Source: Zygaena filipendulae (lineage: Eukaryota; Arthropoda; Insecta; Lepidoptera; Zygaenidae). From it: 64,000 nucleotides of DNA. The notes under the pieces are model-generated. The model was not told the origin of the DNA. It made no database searches and was given only the letters and a program-made list of their open reading frames with translations. A program made the translations under genes and the position numbers. Numbering within the stretch: position 1 is the first letter of the stretch; every line of letters begins with the position of its first letter. The DNA lies in contig OU015652.1 in NCBI GenBank assembly GCA_907165275.2, positions 8,757,001 to 8,821,000 of the forward strand, read 5' to 3'. Positions 33,567 to 44,058 of the stretch are shown here, one piece after another.

Positions 33567-33930
33567 TTAAAACCGACTTCCAAAACCACAAAACTAAAAA
33601 TCTAAAAATAAAAAGCTAAAAATAACAACATACCGATTTAATCCAAAAGACAAAAACACACGTAATATTATTATTGGTTTGTGCTACCACTAATCGGTAT
33701 GAAGTCGGTGACAAGCCAAATATGGAGGGGGCCACCAGCTTTTCATGAACAGGACAACCCAAGTGGGCAGACACCAGCGGGCTTGTCACCGAATTCAAAC
33801 CGATTAGTGGTAGCACAAACCAATAATAATATTACGTGTGTTTTTGTCTTTTGGATTAAATCGGTATGTTGTTATTTTTAGCTTTTTATTTTTAGATTTT
33901 TAGTTTTGTGGTTTTGGAAGTCGGTTTTTT
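33567..33930. mobile_element. Foldback element with about 150-bp near-identical arms
   Basis: Left arm about 33567-33719 and right arm about 33779-33930 are inverted copies with only a few differences seen (for example GGTATGAAGTCGG against GGTTTGAATTCGG). They are separated by about 60 bases that include GGCCACCAGCTTTTCATG. The outer ends read ACCGACTTCC. Two mirror-image 66-codon open frames come from the palindrome and are not genes. A one-armed relative is at 6944-7105. Confidence 0.8.
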
Positions 33931-34309
33931 GAATCACTCAATTTACTTTCGCACATGGATTCGCAAGACTTGCATGCAAATCCTTTAATATTTCTTAAGT
34001 ATCTCATTACATTGCGTATGCGAAAAGTAATTCGAAAGATTCAAAAATACGGCCCCTGGTCTCTAGATTGCGTGGGTCGGTGGACTCATAAAATGTAATT
34101 TTTCCTATCTTTTTTGATTTGGCTCGCGCATTGAACTAAGTTATTTTACCTCTGGGTAGATACGAGTATAACCAAGAAGGTTTAGGTTGATTTTGTTCGT
34201 TTAAGAAAAATTTGTCTAAATTTCCAACTTTGCTTTCTTGAATATTATTGTTCACTAAAATAAATTCACACAAGAGTTTGCTATTTTTTTTGTATCAGTT
34301 CTCTTTAAA

Positions 34310-34670
34310 TAAGATGTGGCAAAATTAATTGCAAATATTTACAGGGCTGAAAGTATACGTTATAACGAACAGGATACTTAAGCGAAAAAATAAAGTAGAT
34401 ATGAAAGAATTATATAGGTGTGGCACAATTTTGCCACACCGCAAATATTTACAGGGTTGAAAGTATACGTCCTACTTATAGTACGTATTTGTGAATTAAG
34501 GTATTTTGCAGCTTGTGAATATAGTTTTAATGTTTTTCAATGAATTTATTTTCCTCATATTCTGAAAAACTACCGAATTTAAAATACATATATTTTTTTC
34601 GCTTATCCTGTTTGTTATAACGTATACTTTCAGCCCTATAAATATTTGCAGCAAATTTTGCCATATCTTA
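34310..34670. mobile_element. Foldback/MITE with TGGCAAAATT ends and an extra internal end
   Basis: The left arm (GTGGCAAAATTAATTGC, TTTACAGGGCTGAAAGTATA, CGAACAGGATAC) is inverted at 34590-34668. A third, partial end lies in the middle (34418-34470) next to a small hairpin, GGTGTGGCA/TGCCACACC. This looks like one copy inserted into another. Confidence 0.65.
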
Positions 34671-34871
34671 TATATTTAATATTTATTTTTAGAATAAGTA
34701 TTTATTATTTGTTAGTTTGCAAATTGCTCGCTAGATAGATAGACCATGGCAATCTGAATTAAGGACGTCCTTAGTCACAGAAATTTGTAGTTACGTAACT
34801 ATTGTGAGTTCGTATCTAACAATGTACCTTATTATGTTGCATGGCTGGAATAAAAATACTATAGCTGTCTA

Positions 34872-35070
34872 CCCTAATATTATAAAAAGGAGAGATTACA
34901 TTTTTTGTATATTTGTTTGTTACGATTTAGCTCAAAAACTACTGGATCGATTCTTTCACAATTAGAATGTCACATTATCCCTGACTATTGACTAACATAA
35001 GCTATATTGTAACGCGCATTTCCCGCGGGAACTCCGAAGTTACCGCGGGGGAAACCGCGGAGCACAGCTA
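34872..35070 (+). repeat. SINE-like copy, forward
   Basis: TACCCTAATATTATAAAAAGG, GTTACGATTTAGCTC, CATTATCCCTGACTATTGAC and the tail GAAACCGCGGAGCACAGCTA. Confidence 0.8.
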
Positions 35071-35384
35071 GTTATTAATAAGTTTGAAGTTTATTTTCAG
35101 ATGCTGAAGGCAGTGTCTAGAAACAGAGTGGGTGGTTACTATTGCTTTGGCAACAGCCATAATAAGTAGTAAGGACGTGTTAAAAAGCTAGTGATTTATT
35201 TGAATTTGTTTCTTGTACGACGTTAGTAGTATAGGTACGTATAAAAATGTCTGTAATATTGAATATTTTGCCCCAGAGAAAACCCATTTCAACCATCAAC
35301 AACAGCTGTGCGCTTTTGTTCATACTTTAGGTGAATATATACATAAGAAGCCAACTAAAACAGTTTTTTTATTTTACAGAAAAG

Positions 35385-35500
35385 GAATGGTTTTGAGCCA
35401 AGGTTCTGACTCTACAAGCCCTAACTCTCCAAGGCCTAACTTCACAAATTCTACACCTTAGTCATAATAATATGTACCTTGGCCGTTTTGTTACTACAAG
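35385..35500 (+). repeat. CTCTACA-type repeat fragment
   Basis: GACTCTACAAGCCCTAACTC, TTCTACACCTTAGTCATA and TTGGCCGTTTTGTTAC correspond to the arm at 7111-7187. Confidence 0.65.
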
Positions 35501-36771
35501 AACTATTGTATAACAGAAAAGTAATAAACAGTGGATAAAATGGCACTACCGTGTCCCCAGATTGATTAAAAATTTCTCAACCAACTTATTTTTCAATTTC
35601 CTACTCATTATGAGTGTGTGTGTGAAAATGAATATTCGGCATATATTATATTCGGTGGTGAATTTTTCCCCACAAATGCGCGTAATATTTCTAAAGGTGT
35701 TACACAAATGATACTCGAAGGGTCGCCTAGCTGAACATGCATATAATTCTTATTGTAGGCTGTTTGTCACGCTTTGTGTATGTGGGTCGATAAATCTTCC
35801 TCGTAATTTATCCAGCCTATTATTTCACGGTATATTTCTCGGATTTATGTACCCACCGATAGGCTTCGCTTGTTCCCATGTTCACACGGAATCCATCTCT
35901 ATGTAACTATAATAATTCTGTTTTTGCATTTCAAAACATGTTTTAGAGCAGGTAGGTGCGTACAACGGCGTCTTTGTCTCTCGAACTTTTATTACTGTCA
36001 AGTAATTTCAAGAACCGATGAACTGGTAAAAATAGTTGTATACAATATATTCAAAAGATTTTCCTTTTCAATAAACTCTTCATACATTTTTATCGAAAAA
36101 CCAGATTTTGTGTACTTATAGCTAACATCCACAGAGCAGAGGAGTCATTCCATTATTGATAATGCTTAAGTGACAGGTGGATATCTAAAGGTTGCTATGG
36201 ACCCTTCTGTAAGAACAGAATACGGACAAATTATGCAATATACCTACGTACCTACGTTTATAGCAAATTTTCTTTGTCCAATATGAGTCGCGGTTTTAGC
36301 GCACGCCAAGCCATCATAGTTTCATCCAGGTAAACAAAGGAGCCTTAGAGTAAGTATTTAACTAAAAGGGAAACTATTGATGAAAAAATCCTAAACACTT
36401 GGACGTGTATTGATATAAAGTTTGAATTGTACTTCTACGATAATCACAAAATATAAATAAATAATAAAAAAAAACAATAATAGATTTTAAAATTACGCTC
36501 CAAGTGTGCTTAGGTATATGTAAAGTACGACTTTTTCTAGTTACTAAGTAAGAATTGTTGTTGACGAATGTCGATGTTAAGATAAACCTACAAAGGTTTT
36601 CAACACCTTTAAAAATTCTAAAACGAAAAAAAAACTGTATCTATACCTATTTACTTGAATAATTAAAAAAATAAAATAAATACTTGTAGGCTGTGTAGGT
36701 TAAGACAAAGGCACGACCTAATGTTGAGTGTTCTCTATGTTCTCTATCAAGTTTTCGTTTAGGCTTATTAC
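35501..36771. other. Unassigned intergenic sequence
   Basis: Open frames up to about 83 codons (35870-36121) show no recognisable motif. Nothing supported. Confidence 0.4.
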
Positions 36772-36840
36772 GTCCAATTCGCAAATGGTCCAATCGTCCA
36801 GTTCACAAAAGGTCCAATTCGCAAATCGTCCAATTTGCGC
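36772..36840 (+). repeat. Short degenerate direct repeats of GTCCAATTCGCAAAT
   Basis: CGTCCAATTCGCAAATGG, GTCCAATCGTCCAGTTCAC, GGTCCAATTCGCAAATCG and GTCCAATTTGCG follow one another in about 70 bases. Confidence 0.6.
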
Positions 36841-37542
36841 CTATCGCGTTAAGTAGATACACGCTATAGAAGCGCAAAGACACTGCTGAAGAAAAACAAA
36901 GAAAAGATAATTACTCGTATCTATATGTATATGATAGATAAGCCGAAAGAGGTAAAGATAATTTAAAAACTTGTTACAGATTTATTTTAAGAGCATCTCA
37001 ACTTGCTTTGATACGTAGGTACTTGCACACATATCTGTCCCTTTCTATATTATATAACTCTTGAGTCTGATGTTAGCCTTCCGAAGAAGTCCTCTATACA
37101 TCCATTAATTTGCAGAAAAACGCAACACAACTGCACAAGTGTTATTCTCAAACGTCACATCCGAAATCAAAATAAATGAAATCACACTCGAAAATTAAGT
37201 TGTTATGTTTGAACAACTTGTGTGTAATTTATTTGTGTGTATCTGGATAATATGAGGAATAAAGCATTCTTATCATGAAAATCCAAAGCGAAAATACTGT
37301 ATGGCAAAACTTGTACTATGTGAAAATAATACTGAGCTTACACAGAGTACGAGAACGTAGAGGTGTATTGTATGAGATCTCTATCATATCCGAAAAACAT
37401 AAAAGCCTGGACATATTGTATGAATAAAAAAAGAAAGATTAATGCTGGCAGTATATTATGTTGGCAAACCGCAACATAGTAGGTACCTACGTATACAGAG
37501 TGCAATTTTATACGAGAGACTTATGCAACTAGAGGGAATGTA
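36841..37542. other. Unassigned intergenic sequence
   Basis: Nothing supported. Confidence 0.4.
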
Positions 37543-38095
37543 CAGGGCGTCCCACGGATATGCCACATGGAGGGAAAGTACCTTGAATATTGTAAACGGA
37601 ACATTTAACTGAAAGAAGACATTATTTGAATAAAAAAAAAACAATTTAAACTGCTTTCATAGATATTTAAATAATTACATGGTTACATGAGAAAGATAAT
37701 CAATCACCCTGGAGCTTTATCATACCGATCGAAAGGCTTCATCATAAGGATTATTTTTTGCTAAATAACATAGTGTCAAAAATAAAAGGAAGACCATGAA
37801 TTTTAACATTTGATGTGAAATTTTGATCAGAAAAATGAAAAACTGACATTGCCGTAAGGATATACCTACAACCATGGACCAATGCTACAACTGAACTGAT
37901 GATAAAGTCACAGGCTGATCATTTTTTTCATGTAACGGGTTCGATTCCCGGTTCAACCATGTAATTATTAAAATATCTATGAATGCAGTTTAATTTTTTT
38001 TTATTCAAATAATGACTTCATTCAGTAAAATGTTCCATCTACAATATTCAAGGTATACTTTCCCTCCATGTGGCATATCCGTGGCGTCCGCCCTG
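37543..38095. mobile_element. 553-bp TIR element with about 135-bp arms and a tRNA-like core
   Basis: Starts CAGGGCGTCCCACGGATATG and ends in the inverted form. The arms share ATGCCACATGGAGGGAAAGT, CTTGAATATTGTA and ATTATTTGAATAAAAA over about 135 bp with scattered differences. TGTA lies on both sides (37539-37542 and 38096-38099), so the target duplication is TA or TGTA. No transposase ORF. The right half contains a tRNA-like 3' segment. Confidence 0.78.
37890..37959 (+). other. tRNA-like 3' half with perfect B box and CCA
   Basis: 37938-37948 is GGTTCGATTCC, an exact B-box consensus. CGGG/CCCG (37936-37939, 37947-37950) form a T-stem around a seven-base TTCGATT loop, then GTTCAA and CCA (37957-37959). 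Upstream ACAGGCTGATCA resembles an anticodon arm with GAT, but the D-arm and the 5' acceptor strand are not recognisable. I therefore call it tRNA-derived and not a functional tRNA gene. Confidence 0.55.
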
Positions 38096-38879
38096 TGTAT
38101 ATAATAAAGAAAAATATAATCCCAATGATGACATTTATTTAGTGTTGAATTGAGAAAAAATTAAAAAAAAAAAAAAATTAAGTAAAAAAAATTGTAATTT
38201 CATATTCTATCTTAGAGTGTCAAGAAAAAACAGAGAACCAACCGCAATTGTATAAAACAAGGCGCATAATATTATCCTTTCATTTTGTTTTGCAAAATCA
38301 TGCTAACCAATGCGTAAAGTCAGCCTCCGGGGCATTTAATTTTGTATACGACTGACCGAACACTTGATTCAATATAATTTTGAATTTGTAACAAGGATAT
38401 AATAATAAATGGCTGTTACCTACGCTTGAGTCTATTCTAACTTGTGTATAAATAAAGGTTATGTAGGCATATTATATAGGTATATGATATCACGTATACG
38501 ATTAATTACCCGTATCTATTATATTGTCTCTGCCTAAGTGAAAGCGGTCATGAAAGGGTTGGGAGGGATAACTGCTGCTTTGGGATTTGCTTGTCCTTTT
38601 ACGATTAATCCATTCTGTAACAAATATAAAATTGATGTAATTTAAAATTTCGATGTAATACAATATTAAGACCTTCTTTTGCTTAATAATAAGTTTACTT
38701 ATCGTCACTTCAGGTTTCACCCGCGTTAATTACGAAATTCTCGCAAGGACTCTTGGTATTAGAATAAAAATAGATATCCTATCTCCTATTCTAAGACCTA
38801 ACTCGTAATTCGTAACTAGGTAACATCAAATAGTTTCTCTTCCCCAAAATTACCTGACCCTCGATAGAGATGTTTACAC
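38096..38879. other. Unassigned, with a SINE tail scrap
   Basis: 38160-38195 is A-rich low complexity. 38710-38760 has GTTTCACCCGCGTTAATTAC, a lone SINE tail. Nothing else supported. Confidence 0.4.
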
Positions 38880-38959
38880 TAATGTAAGTTTGGATGTAGG
38901 GATAACTTCAGAAACTAGTGAACCGATTCTAAAAATTAGTTCACTTATATTCACTTTTA

Positions 38960-39095
38960 TTTGCAAAAACTATATTTACAATGTTTGTTATGGCGTACAG
39001 AATATTAATTTCTAACGTTTGGGATTGTGTTTTTGGGAAGCGCGTTGTAGGCAAGGAATGTTGTTGGTCACACTGAATAAGGGCCCAGTACAGCT
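38960..39095. repeat. Partial GGCCCTTATTC-type MITE (right end)
   Basis: GCGCGTTGTAGGCAAGGAATG and TGGTCACACTGAATAAGGGC are the inverted end of the element at 39750-40026. Confidence 0.65.
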
Positions 39096-39749
39096 TGACA
39101 ATTCCATTGTTGTCTAGACTAGTCTCTACATTCTTTTGTAAACTCTCTTTGGACGCTTGGAAGTGTCGTTATATATAGCTTCTGTGGAACTTTGATTCCA
39201 ATGTCGATTAGTATCGGCAAAATCATGATCTCTTCATATCTAGTTGGATTAAATTGCTATCAATTTGTATTGAGAATATAACTTTGTATGGAAGGCGAAT
39301 ATTTATACCACCTATTGCTGACAAAGCATTTTGTGAATCCTATGTACGAATCCTTTAGGGTATACCCTAAAGGGTATTTGACATATCTATTTAGAAATAC
39401 CTTATTGTACGTTATACCTTATTTATTGAATATAAAAAAGTTGCAATGTCTTGATTTGTTTACTCATATTCACCGTGCAATAAGTTTTTATATTGAAAAT
39501 CCAATTTGCAGTTCCAATACACATGTTATTGTAGTGGTTTATTTTTCCAATAAAAAAAACAGGTTCGTAACTCACTGAAAAACCTATTAGAGTTTAACTG
39601 AGATAGAGTGCCGAGTAGCGATCGACCGACGACGACGCGACGGTGATTTATAGACTCGCGCTGCCCTCGTACCTAATGTGAACTAGGAAGAGCCCAATGT
39701 TCATCACTTTCTAAAGATATATATGTATGTGTTCGTCACTTGGTAAACC
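39096..39749. other. Unassigned intergenic sequence
   Basis: A 96-codon open frame (39288-39578) overlaps the palindrome and has no recognisable motif. CCGACGACGACGCGACGG near 39628 is locally GC-rich. No supported gene. Confidence 0.4.
39352..39373. repeat. Perfect 22-bp palindrome
   Basis: CCTTTAGGGTA followed directly by TACCCTAAAGG, without spacer. Confidence 0.8.
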
Positions 39750-40026
39750 TTGGCCCTTATTCACTATGACCAACAACGTTCCTTGCCCATAACGCGCGTT
39801 CCAAAAACGCATTTCCAAACGTTCTAGATGCCTAGATATTAGAGATTATTATTCTTTATGCCATTGATAGAGATTATTATTCATTTGCCATGTTTTGAAT
39901 AAATAAATAAGAAACATTATAAATGTATTTTTTGCAGTAAAACTTCTTTGATTACGAGGGAAAGACAGTTTTTGCAGCGTCTTATCTTAGAGCGGCGTGT
40001 TATGGTCATAGTGAATAAGGGTCCTT
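39750..40026. mobile_element. MITE with GGCCCTTATTCACTATGACC ends
   Basis: The left end GGCCCTTATTCACTATGACC is inverted at about 40005-40025 (GGTCATAGTGAATAAGGGTC). The subterminal parts (AACGCGCGTT against GCGGCGTGTT) are partly related. No ORF. Partial relatives are at 4295-4510 and 38960-39095. Confidence 0.75.
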
Positions 40027-40204
40027 GACTGCTGCCGCAGTTCGTTGCTACTGACATGATTAAAAATGGGATCTTTGGGATAATCCTATGGTTTTTTATG
40101 TAGGTATATATATATTGTATTATTCGTTCGTACGTAAGTCTGTTTGTTACGCTTTCAAGTCTTGAAAGCAGCTAGCTAGCTGTTCAGCTAGTCGGTTTAT
40201 ATAC

Positions 40205-40400
40205 CTAACTACCTACTAGATGTTTCCCGCGGTTTCACCCGCGTCAATTTCGGAGTTCCCGCCAGAATTCCGGAATGAAAAGTACCTACCCTAAGTCCTT
40301 CTCGGTACCCCTGACAATATTATGTATGAAACGTTTTCATATCATGATCGGTTCATTAGTCTATTTATTTTTGGCACATAATTGCTTACAGGCAAAGCAT
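40205..40400 (-). repeat. SINE-like copy, reverse (body type b)
   Basis: TGTTTCCCGCGGTTTCACCC, TTTCGGAGTTCCCGCC and CTTCTCGGTACCCCTGAC. It is truncated in the body after CATGATCGGTTCATTAG. Confidence 0.75.
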
Positions 40401-40594
40401 TAGGTATATTAATAACTAATTAAAGGTAGGTACCTACACTAGGCTTGCCTATTCGCTAATAATAATAGGTATGAAACAACATTCGCAATTTAGTAGGTAG
40501 GTAACAATTTGATTTGCAACATACTTACTTTTTTCTTTTTGATGATTGGTTAGGGTTAGGCTTGAAAGCGTAACAAACAAACATTCGCATTTAA

Positions 40595-40735
40595 AATATT
40601 AAGGTATATGTTCTTCTCTGTAACCTTGACAACGTGTATCCAAAATTTCATGATGATCGTGGTTCAGCCGTTGAGGCGTAAAAGCGTAACAGACAGACAC
40701 AATTACTTTCGCATTTATAATATTATTATGGATCT
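40595..40735 (-). repeat. SINE-like body, reverse, tail missing
   Basis: TTCTTCTCTGTAACCTTGAC, GTTCAGCCGTTGAGGCGT and TTTCGCATTTATAATATTAT. The GC-rich tail is absent. Confidence 0.75.
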
Positions 40736-40919
40736 TCACTATTTTAAAGGTTTTATAAAAAGGTTTTATCCAGTTATTAATGTTTTTTTCAAAGCGTTGA
40801 AATATAGTAGGTAGGTATTAGTTGTGAGAATTTCAAAATTTCCGCAGGAACATATTATCTATATCAGGTTGAAAGTATCTCTCTCATTCCAAGACCAAAA
40901 TTACCCGTAACTATATACC

Positions 40920-41115
40920 AAATAGCACCCCGCGGGTTCACCTGCATGAATTTCGGTTTTCCCGTGGAGACCAGTAATTTAATGTGCCTCTCTAATGCTC
41001 TGTAACCTTTGCCCAAGTGCAAGGAAGAAAATTGACAAAATTTTAACGCAATCGGATAAACGGGGTGGCAGCCCATGAAATACGAACAAACAAGCATTGA
41101 TTTTTATATATTAGA
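40920..41115 (-). repeat. Divergent SINE-like copy, reverse
   Basis: AGCACCCCGCGGGTTCACCTG, TTTCGGTTTTCCCGTGG, then a body with TGTAACCTTTGCCCAAGTG and ACGCAATCGGATAAACGG that differs from the other types. Confidence 0.55.
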
Positions 41116-41287
41116 GTTGAACAATATGTCTTGAAACAAGGTGGATCAAGTTACAACCATTTATTCTTCTTAGATAGAAGCATTTCTCATGCGTCATATG
41201 CATTAAGAGGGCCCGATGCTCCGTACTTTTCCATAAAAACGCAGAAGTTGGTTTCAGAAACGTATGTTCTATTAAATTATTAATATT

Positions 41288-41492
41288 ACTAGCTGTGCCC
41301 CGCGATATCACCCGCGGTAATTTCAGAGTTCCCGCGGGAATTCCGGGATGAAAAGTACCCTATGTCCACCTCTGTACCCCTGAAAACGTGCATGCCAAAT
41401 TTCATCCAAATCCGTTTAGCCGTTTTTGCGTGATTGAGTAACAAACATCCAAACATCTAAACATCCACACTATCACATTAAAATATTAGTAG
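41288..41492 (-). repeat. SINE-like copy, reverse, near full length
   Basis: ACTAGCTGTGCCCCGCG through CCGCGGTAATTTCAGAGTTC, ACCCCTGAAAACGTGCATGC, CGTTTTTGCGTGATTGAG to AAAATATTAGTAGGA. It closely matches 46424-46625. Confidence 0.85.
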
Positions 41493-41931
41493 GATAAATC
41501 ATGTTTGTTTGTTTTGTTTTAAAAATTTCTTTATTTGAACATAATTTTACATTTTATACAGCCCAGTGACTTTATTAACCTGAGACATATTGTCCTAAAA
41601 TAAACAGTAATAAATCATGTAGGTATCAGCGAATCGATTGCAGTTGTGTTTTTTTTTAAAGTAACTTCAGTAGGTTTAACCATCAATGGGTTTAACACTT
41701 AAACGGGCCAATTTCTACTTATTCGTAAAAAAAAATTAATAAAAAGGTGCGCTTGCGAAACATTGTGAATGTGGCAGTAGTAAAACTTGTTTGTTTCAAC
41801 TATTGTTTCGTTTAAAAAGTTATACTCAAATGCGACATTGAAATTTTATTATTATCGCGCTCGAAGAAGTTTCACTCGAAAGCCTAGCTAATAAGTAACA
41901 AAATTTAGAATAACTAATACAAAATAAAGAG

Positions 41932-43922
41932 CTGAAAAATAAGTTTGATGCCCTCAAACCTGATGAAGATGTCGACAGGGACCTCGAAAACGTGGTCAGT
42001 GTCATAAGGGATGTTGGCGCGCGGTTCTGTGAGCAACCTCGTGTGGGCTGGAAGTCGAAGATTTCGGTCGAGACTCTAGAGTTGATGAAAAAGAGGCGTG
42101 AGATGCCTGCGTTTGCATCACAGCAGATGGCTCTTACCAGACGTATAAGGCTGTCAATACGGAGAGACCTACGGCGTTATAATACGCGCTTGATACAGGA
42201 CACAATTGAAAAAAATAAAGGTCCCAAAGTATTTCAGAGGAAGCTTGGTAGAAGTCACCTGATGAAAATAAAAAAAGATGATGGCATGATACTTACGTCA
42301 CAACCAGAAGTTCTCGCCGAAGTAGAAAACTTTTACGGTAAACTATACACCTCACAAATCACACGCCCATTGTCAAAACAACAGGATCCCAGAGCCACAT
42401 TGACCCGCCACTATACTGATGAGCTGCCAGTCCCGAAGAAATAGAATTGGCCCTTGGACAGCTAAAATCCGGAAAAGCCCCGGGCGAGGATGGAATTACA
42501 TCGGAGCTCCTAAAAGCTGGTGGCAGACCTGTGCTAAAGGAGCTTCATCGGATCTTTAATTCCGTTCTACGTGATGGAATAACTCCGAGGGCATGGAACA
42601 GGAGCATTGTGGTGTTGGTTTTCAAGAAGGGTGACAATGCTCTTCTGAAAAACTACAGACCCATTTCACTCCTGAGCCATGTCTACAAGCTATTCTCAAG
42701 GGTCATCACTAATCGTCTTGCAAGAAGGCTTGACGAGTTCCAGCCTCCGGAGCAGGCCGGGTTTCGGGGAGAATTTGGCACCATAGACCACATACATACA
42801 GTGAGGCAGATCATACAGAAAACGGGAGAATACAACCTTCCTCTGTGTCTTGCCTTTGTGGACTATGAGAAAGCCTTCGACTCCGTAGAGACCTGGGCTG
42901 TCATGGAGTCATTGCAGCGCTGTCAGGTCGATTGGCGATACGTTGAAGTGTTGAAGTGTCTGTACAACGCCGCTACGATGACCGTCCAAATTCAGAAAAG
43001 TCAAACGAAGCCTATCCAACTGCACAGGGGAGTGAGACAGGGGGATGTGATATCCCCGAAACTGTTCGCAGCTGCGTTGGAAGATGCTTTTAAGACACTT
43101 GACTGGAAAGGACGGGGCATAAACGTAAATGGCGAATACATTTCACACCTTAGGTTTGCTGATGATATCGTCGTCATGGCAACAACACCTCAGGAACTGC
43201 AGCAAATGCTGACCGAACTGAATGGGTCCTCTCAGCAAATTGGCCTACGGATGAACTTGAACAAGACCAAAGTCATGTTCAATGTTCATGTCAAACCGGA
43301 ACCAATCGCTATCGACGGCGTCCCTCTCGAGGAAGTGAATCACTATGTTTACCTTGGGCAGACTCTTCAGCTAGGCAGAGACAACTTCGAGAGGGAGGTC
43401 GATAGGAGGATTCAGTTGGGATGGGCGGCATTTAGGAAGCTGCGTCAGGTCTTCTCGTCACCTATACCTCAAAATCTAAAGACAAAAGTCTACAACCAGT
43501 GCGTCTTACCCGTGATGACCTACGGAGCCGAAACGTGGACACTGACGGTGCGACTAGTCCATCGATTCAAGGTCGCTCAAAGAGCTATGGAAAGGGCAAT
43601 GCTCGGTGTATCTCTGGTTGATAGAATTCGTAATGAGGAAATTCGTCGAAGAACCAGAGTCACTGACATAGCCCTTAAAATTAGCAAACTGAAGTGGCAA
43701 TGGGCTGGTCACATCGGTCGCAGAACTGACAACCGCTGGAGCAAGCGAGTCCTGGAGTGGAGACCACGCGTAGGCAAGCGTAGTGTGGGGCGCCCCCCTG
43801 CCAGATGGAGCGATGATCTGCGGTTTGTGGCTGGTAGTAACTGGATGCGGGTGACTGAAGATCGGGATAGGTGGCGAACCCTTGGAGAGGCCTATGTCCA
43901 GCAGTGGACTGCTGCAGGCTGA
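41932..43922 (+). pseudogene. RTE-like reverse transcriptase, truncated and frameshifted
   Basis: The first segment, 41932-42444, reads open from the very first base of the insert and ends in TAG. Coding then resumes one base out of frame at 42447 and runs to TGA 43920-43922. A single-base indel near 42430 explains the break. The second segment (491 codons) has the RT core: GKAPGEDGI near its start, FKKGDNALLKNYRPISL, VDYEKAFDS, GVRQGDVISPKLF and the catalytic FADD box at 43155-43166. A C-terminal region with GRPPARW, usual for this type, follows. The endonuclease domain is missing through 5' truncation. Only AA separates the stop codon from the ATG-repeat tail. It was a retrotransposon replication protein and is now dead. 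Confidence 0.85.
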
Positions 43923-43924
43923 AA

Positions 43925-43945
43925 ATGATGATGATGATGATGATG
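43925..43945 (+). repeat. (ATG)n microsatellite tail of the RTE-like element
   Basis: Seven ATG units directly after the stop codon region and directly before the right target duplication. Confidence 0.85.
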
Positions 43946-44058
43946 AATACAAAATAAAGAGGCTATTTATGTAAATACAGAAGAGAAACCAGAAAAAATG
44001 CTCTTTATATCTCGCTCTTCAAACGTCCTCCCTTACGGTGTTGTGGGATTTAATAATA

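Larger units (their letters stand above)
41932..43945 (+). mobile_element. 5'-truncated RTE-like LINE with 16-bp target duplication
   Basis: AATACAAAATAAAGAG occurs exactly at 41916-41931 and again at 43946-43961, bracketing the insert. The body starts inside coding sequence (the endonuclease is lost) and ends in a (ATG)n microsatellite tail. RTE-clade assignment comes from the RT sequence and the microsatellite tail. Confidence 0.88.

Noticed and set aside
33616..33881. Two 66-codon frames with almost the same protein on opposite strands
   Set aside because: They are mirror images produced by the foldback arms.
37880..37960. Functional tRNA gene
   Set aside because: Only the T-arm and 3' end are convincing; the 5' acceptor strand and D-arm do not pair, and the CCA is encoded.
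39288..39578. A 96-codon frame rich in aromatic and hydrophobic residues
   Set aside because: It crosses a perfect palindrome, is very AT-rich and has no recognisable motif; chance frame is likelier.
43554..43952. A 132-codon minus-strand frame starting with a serine run
   Set aside because: It is the antisense shadow of the RTE coding region and its (ATG)n tail.
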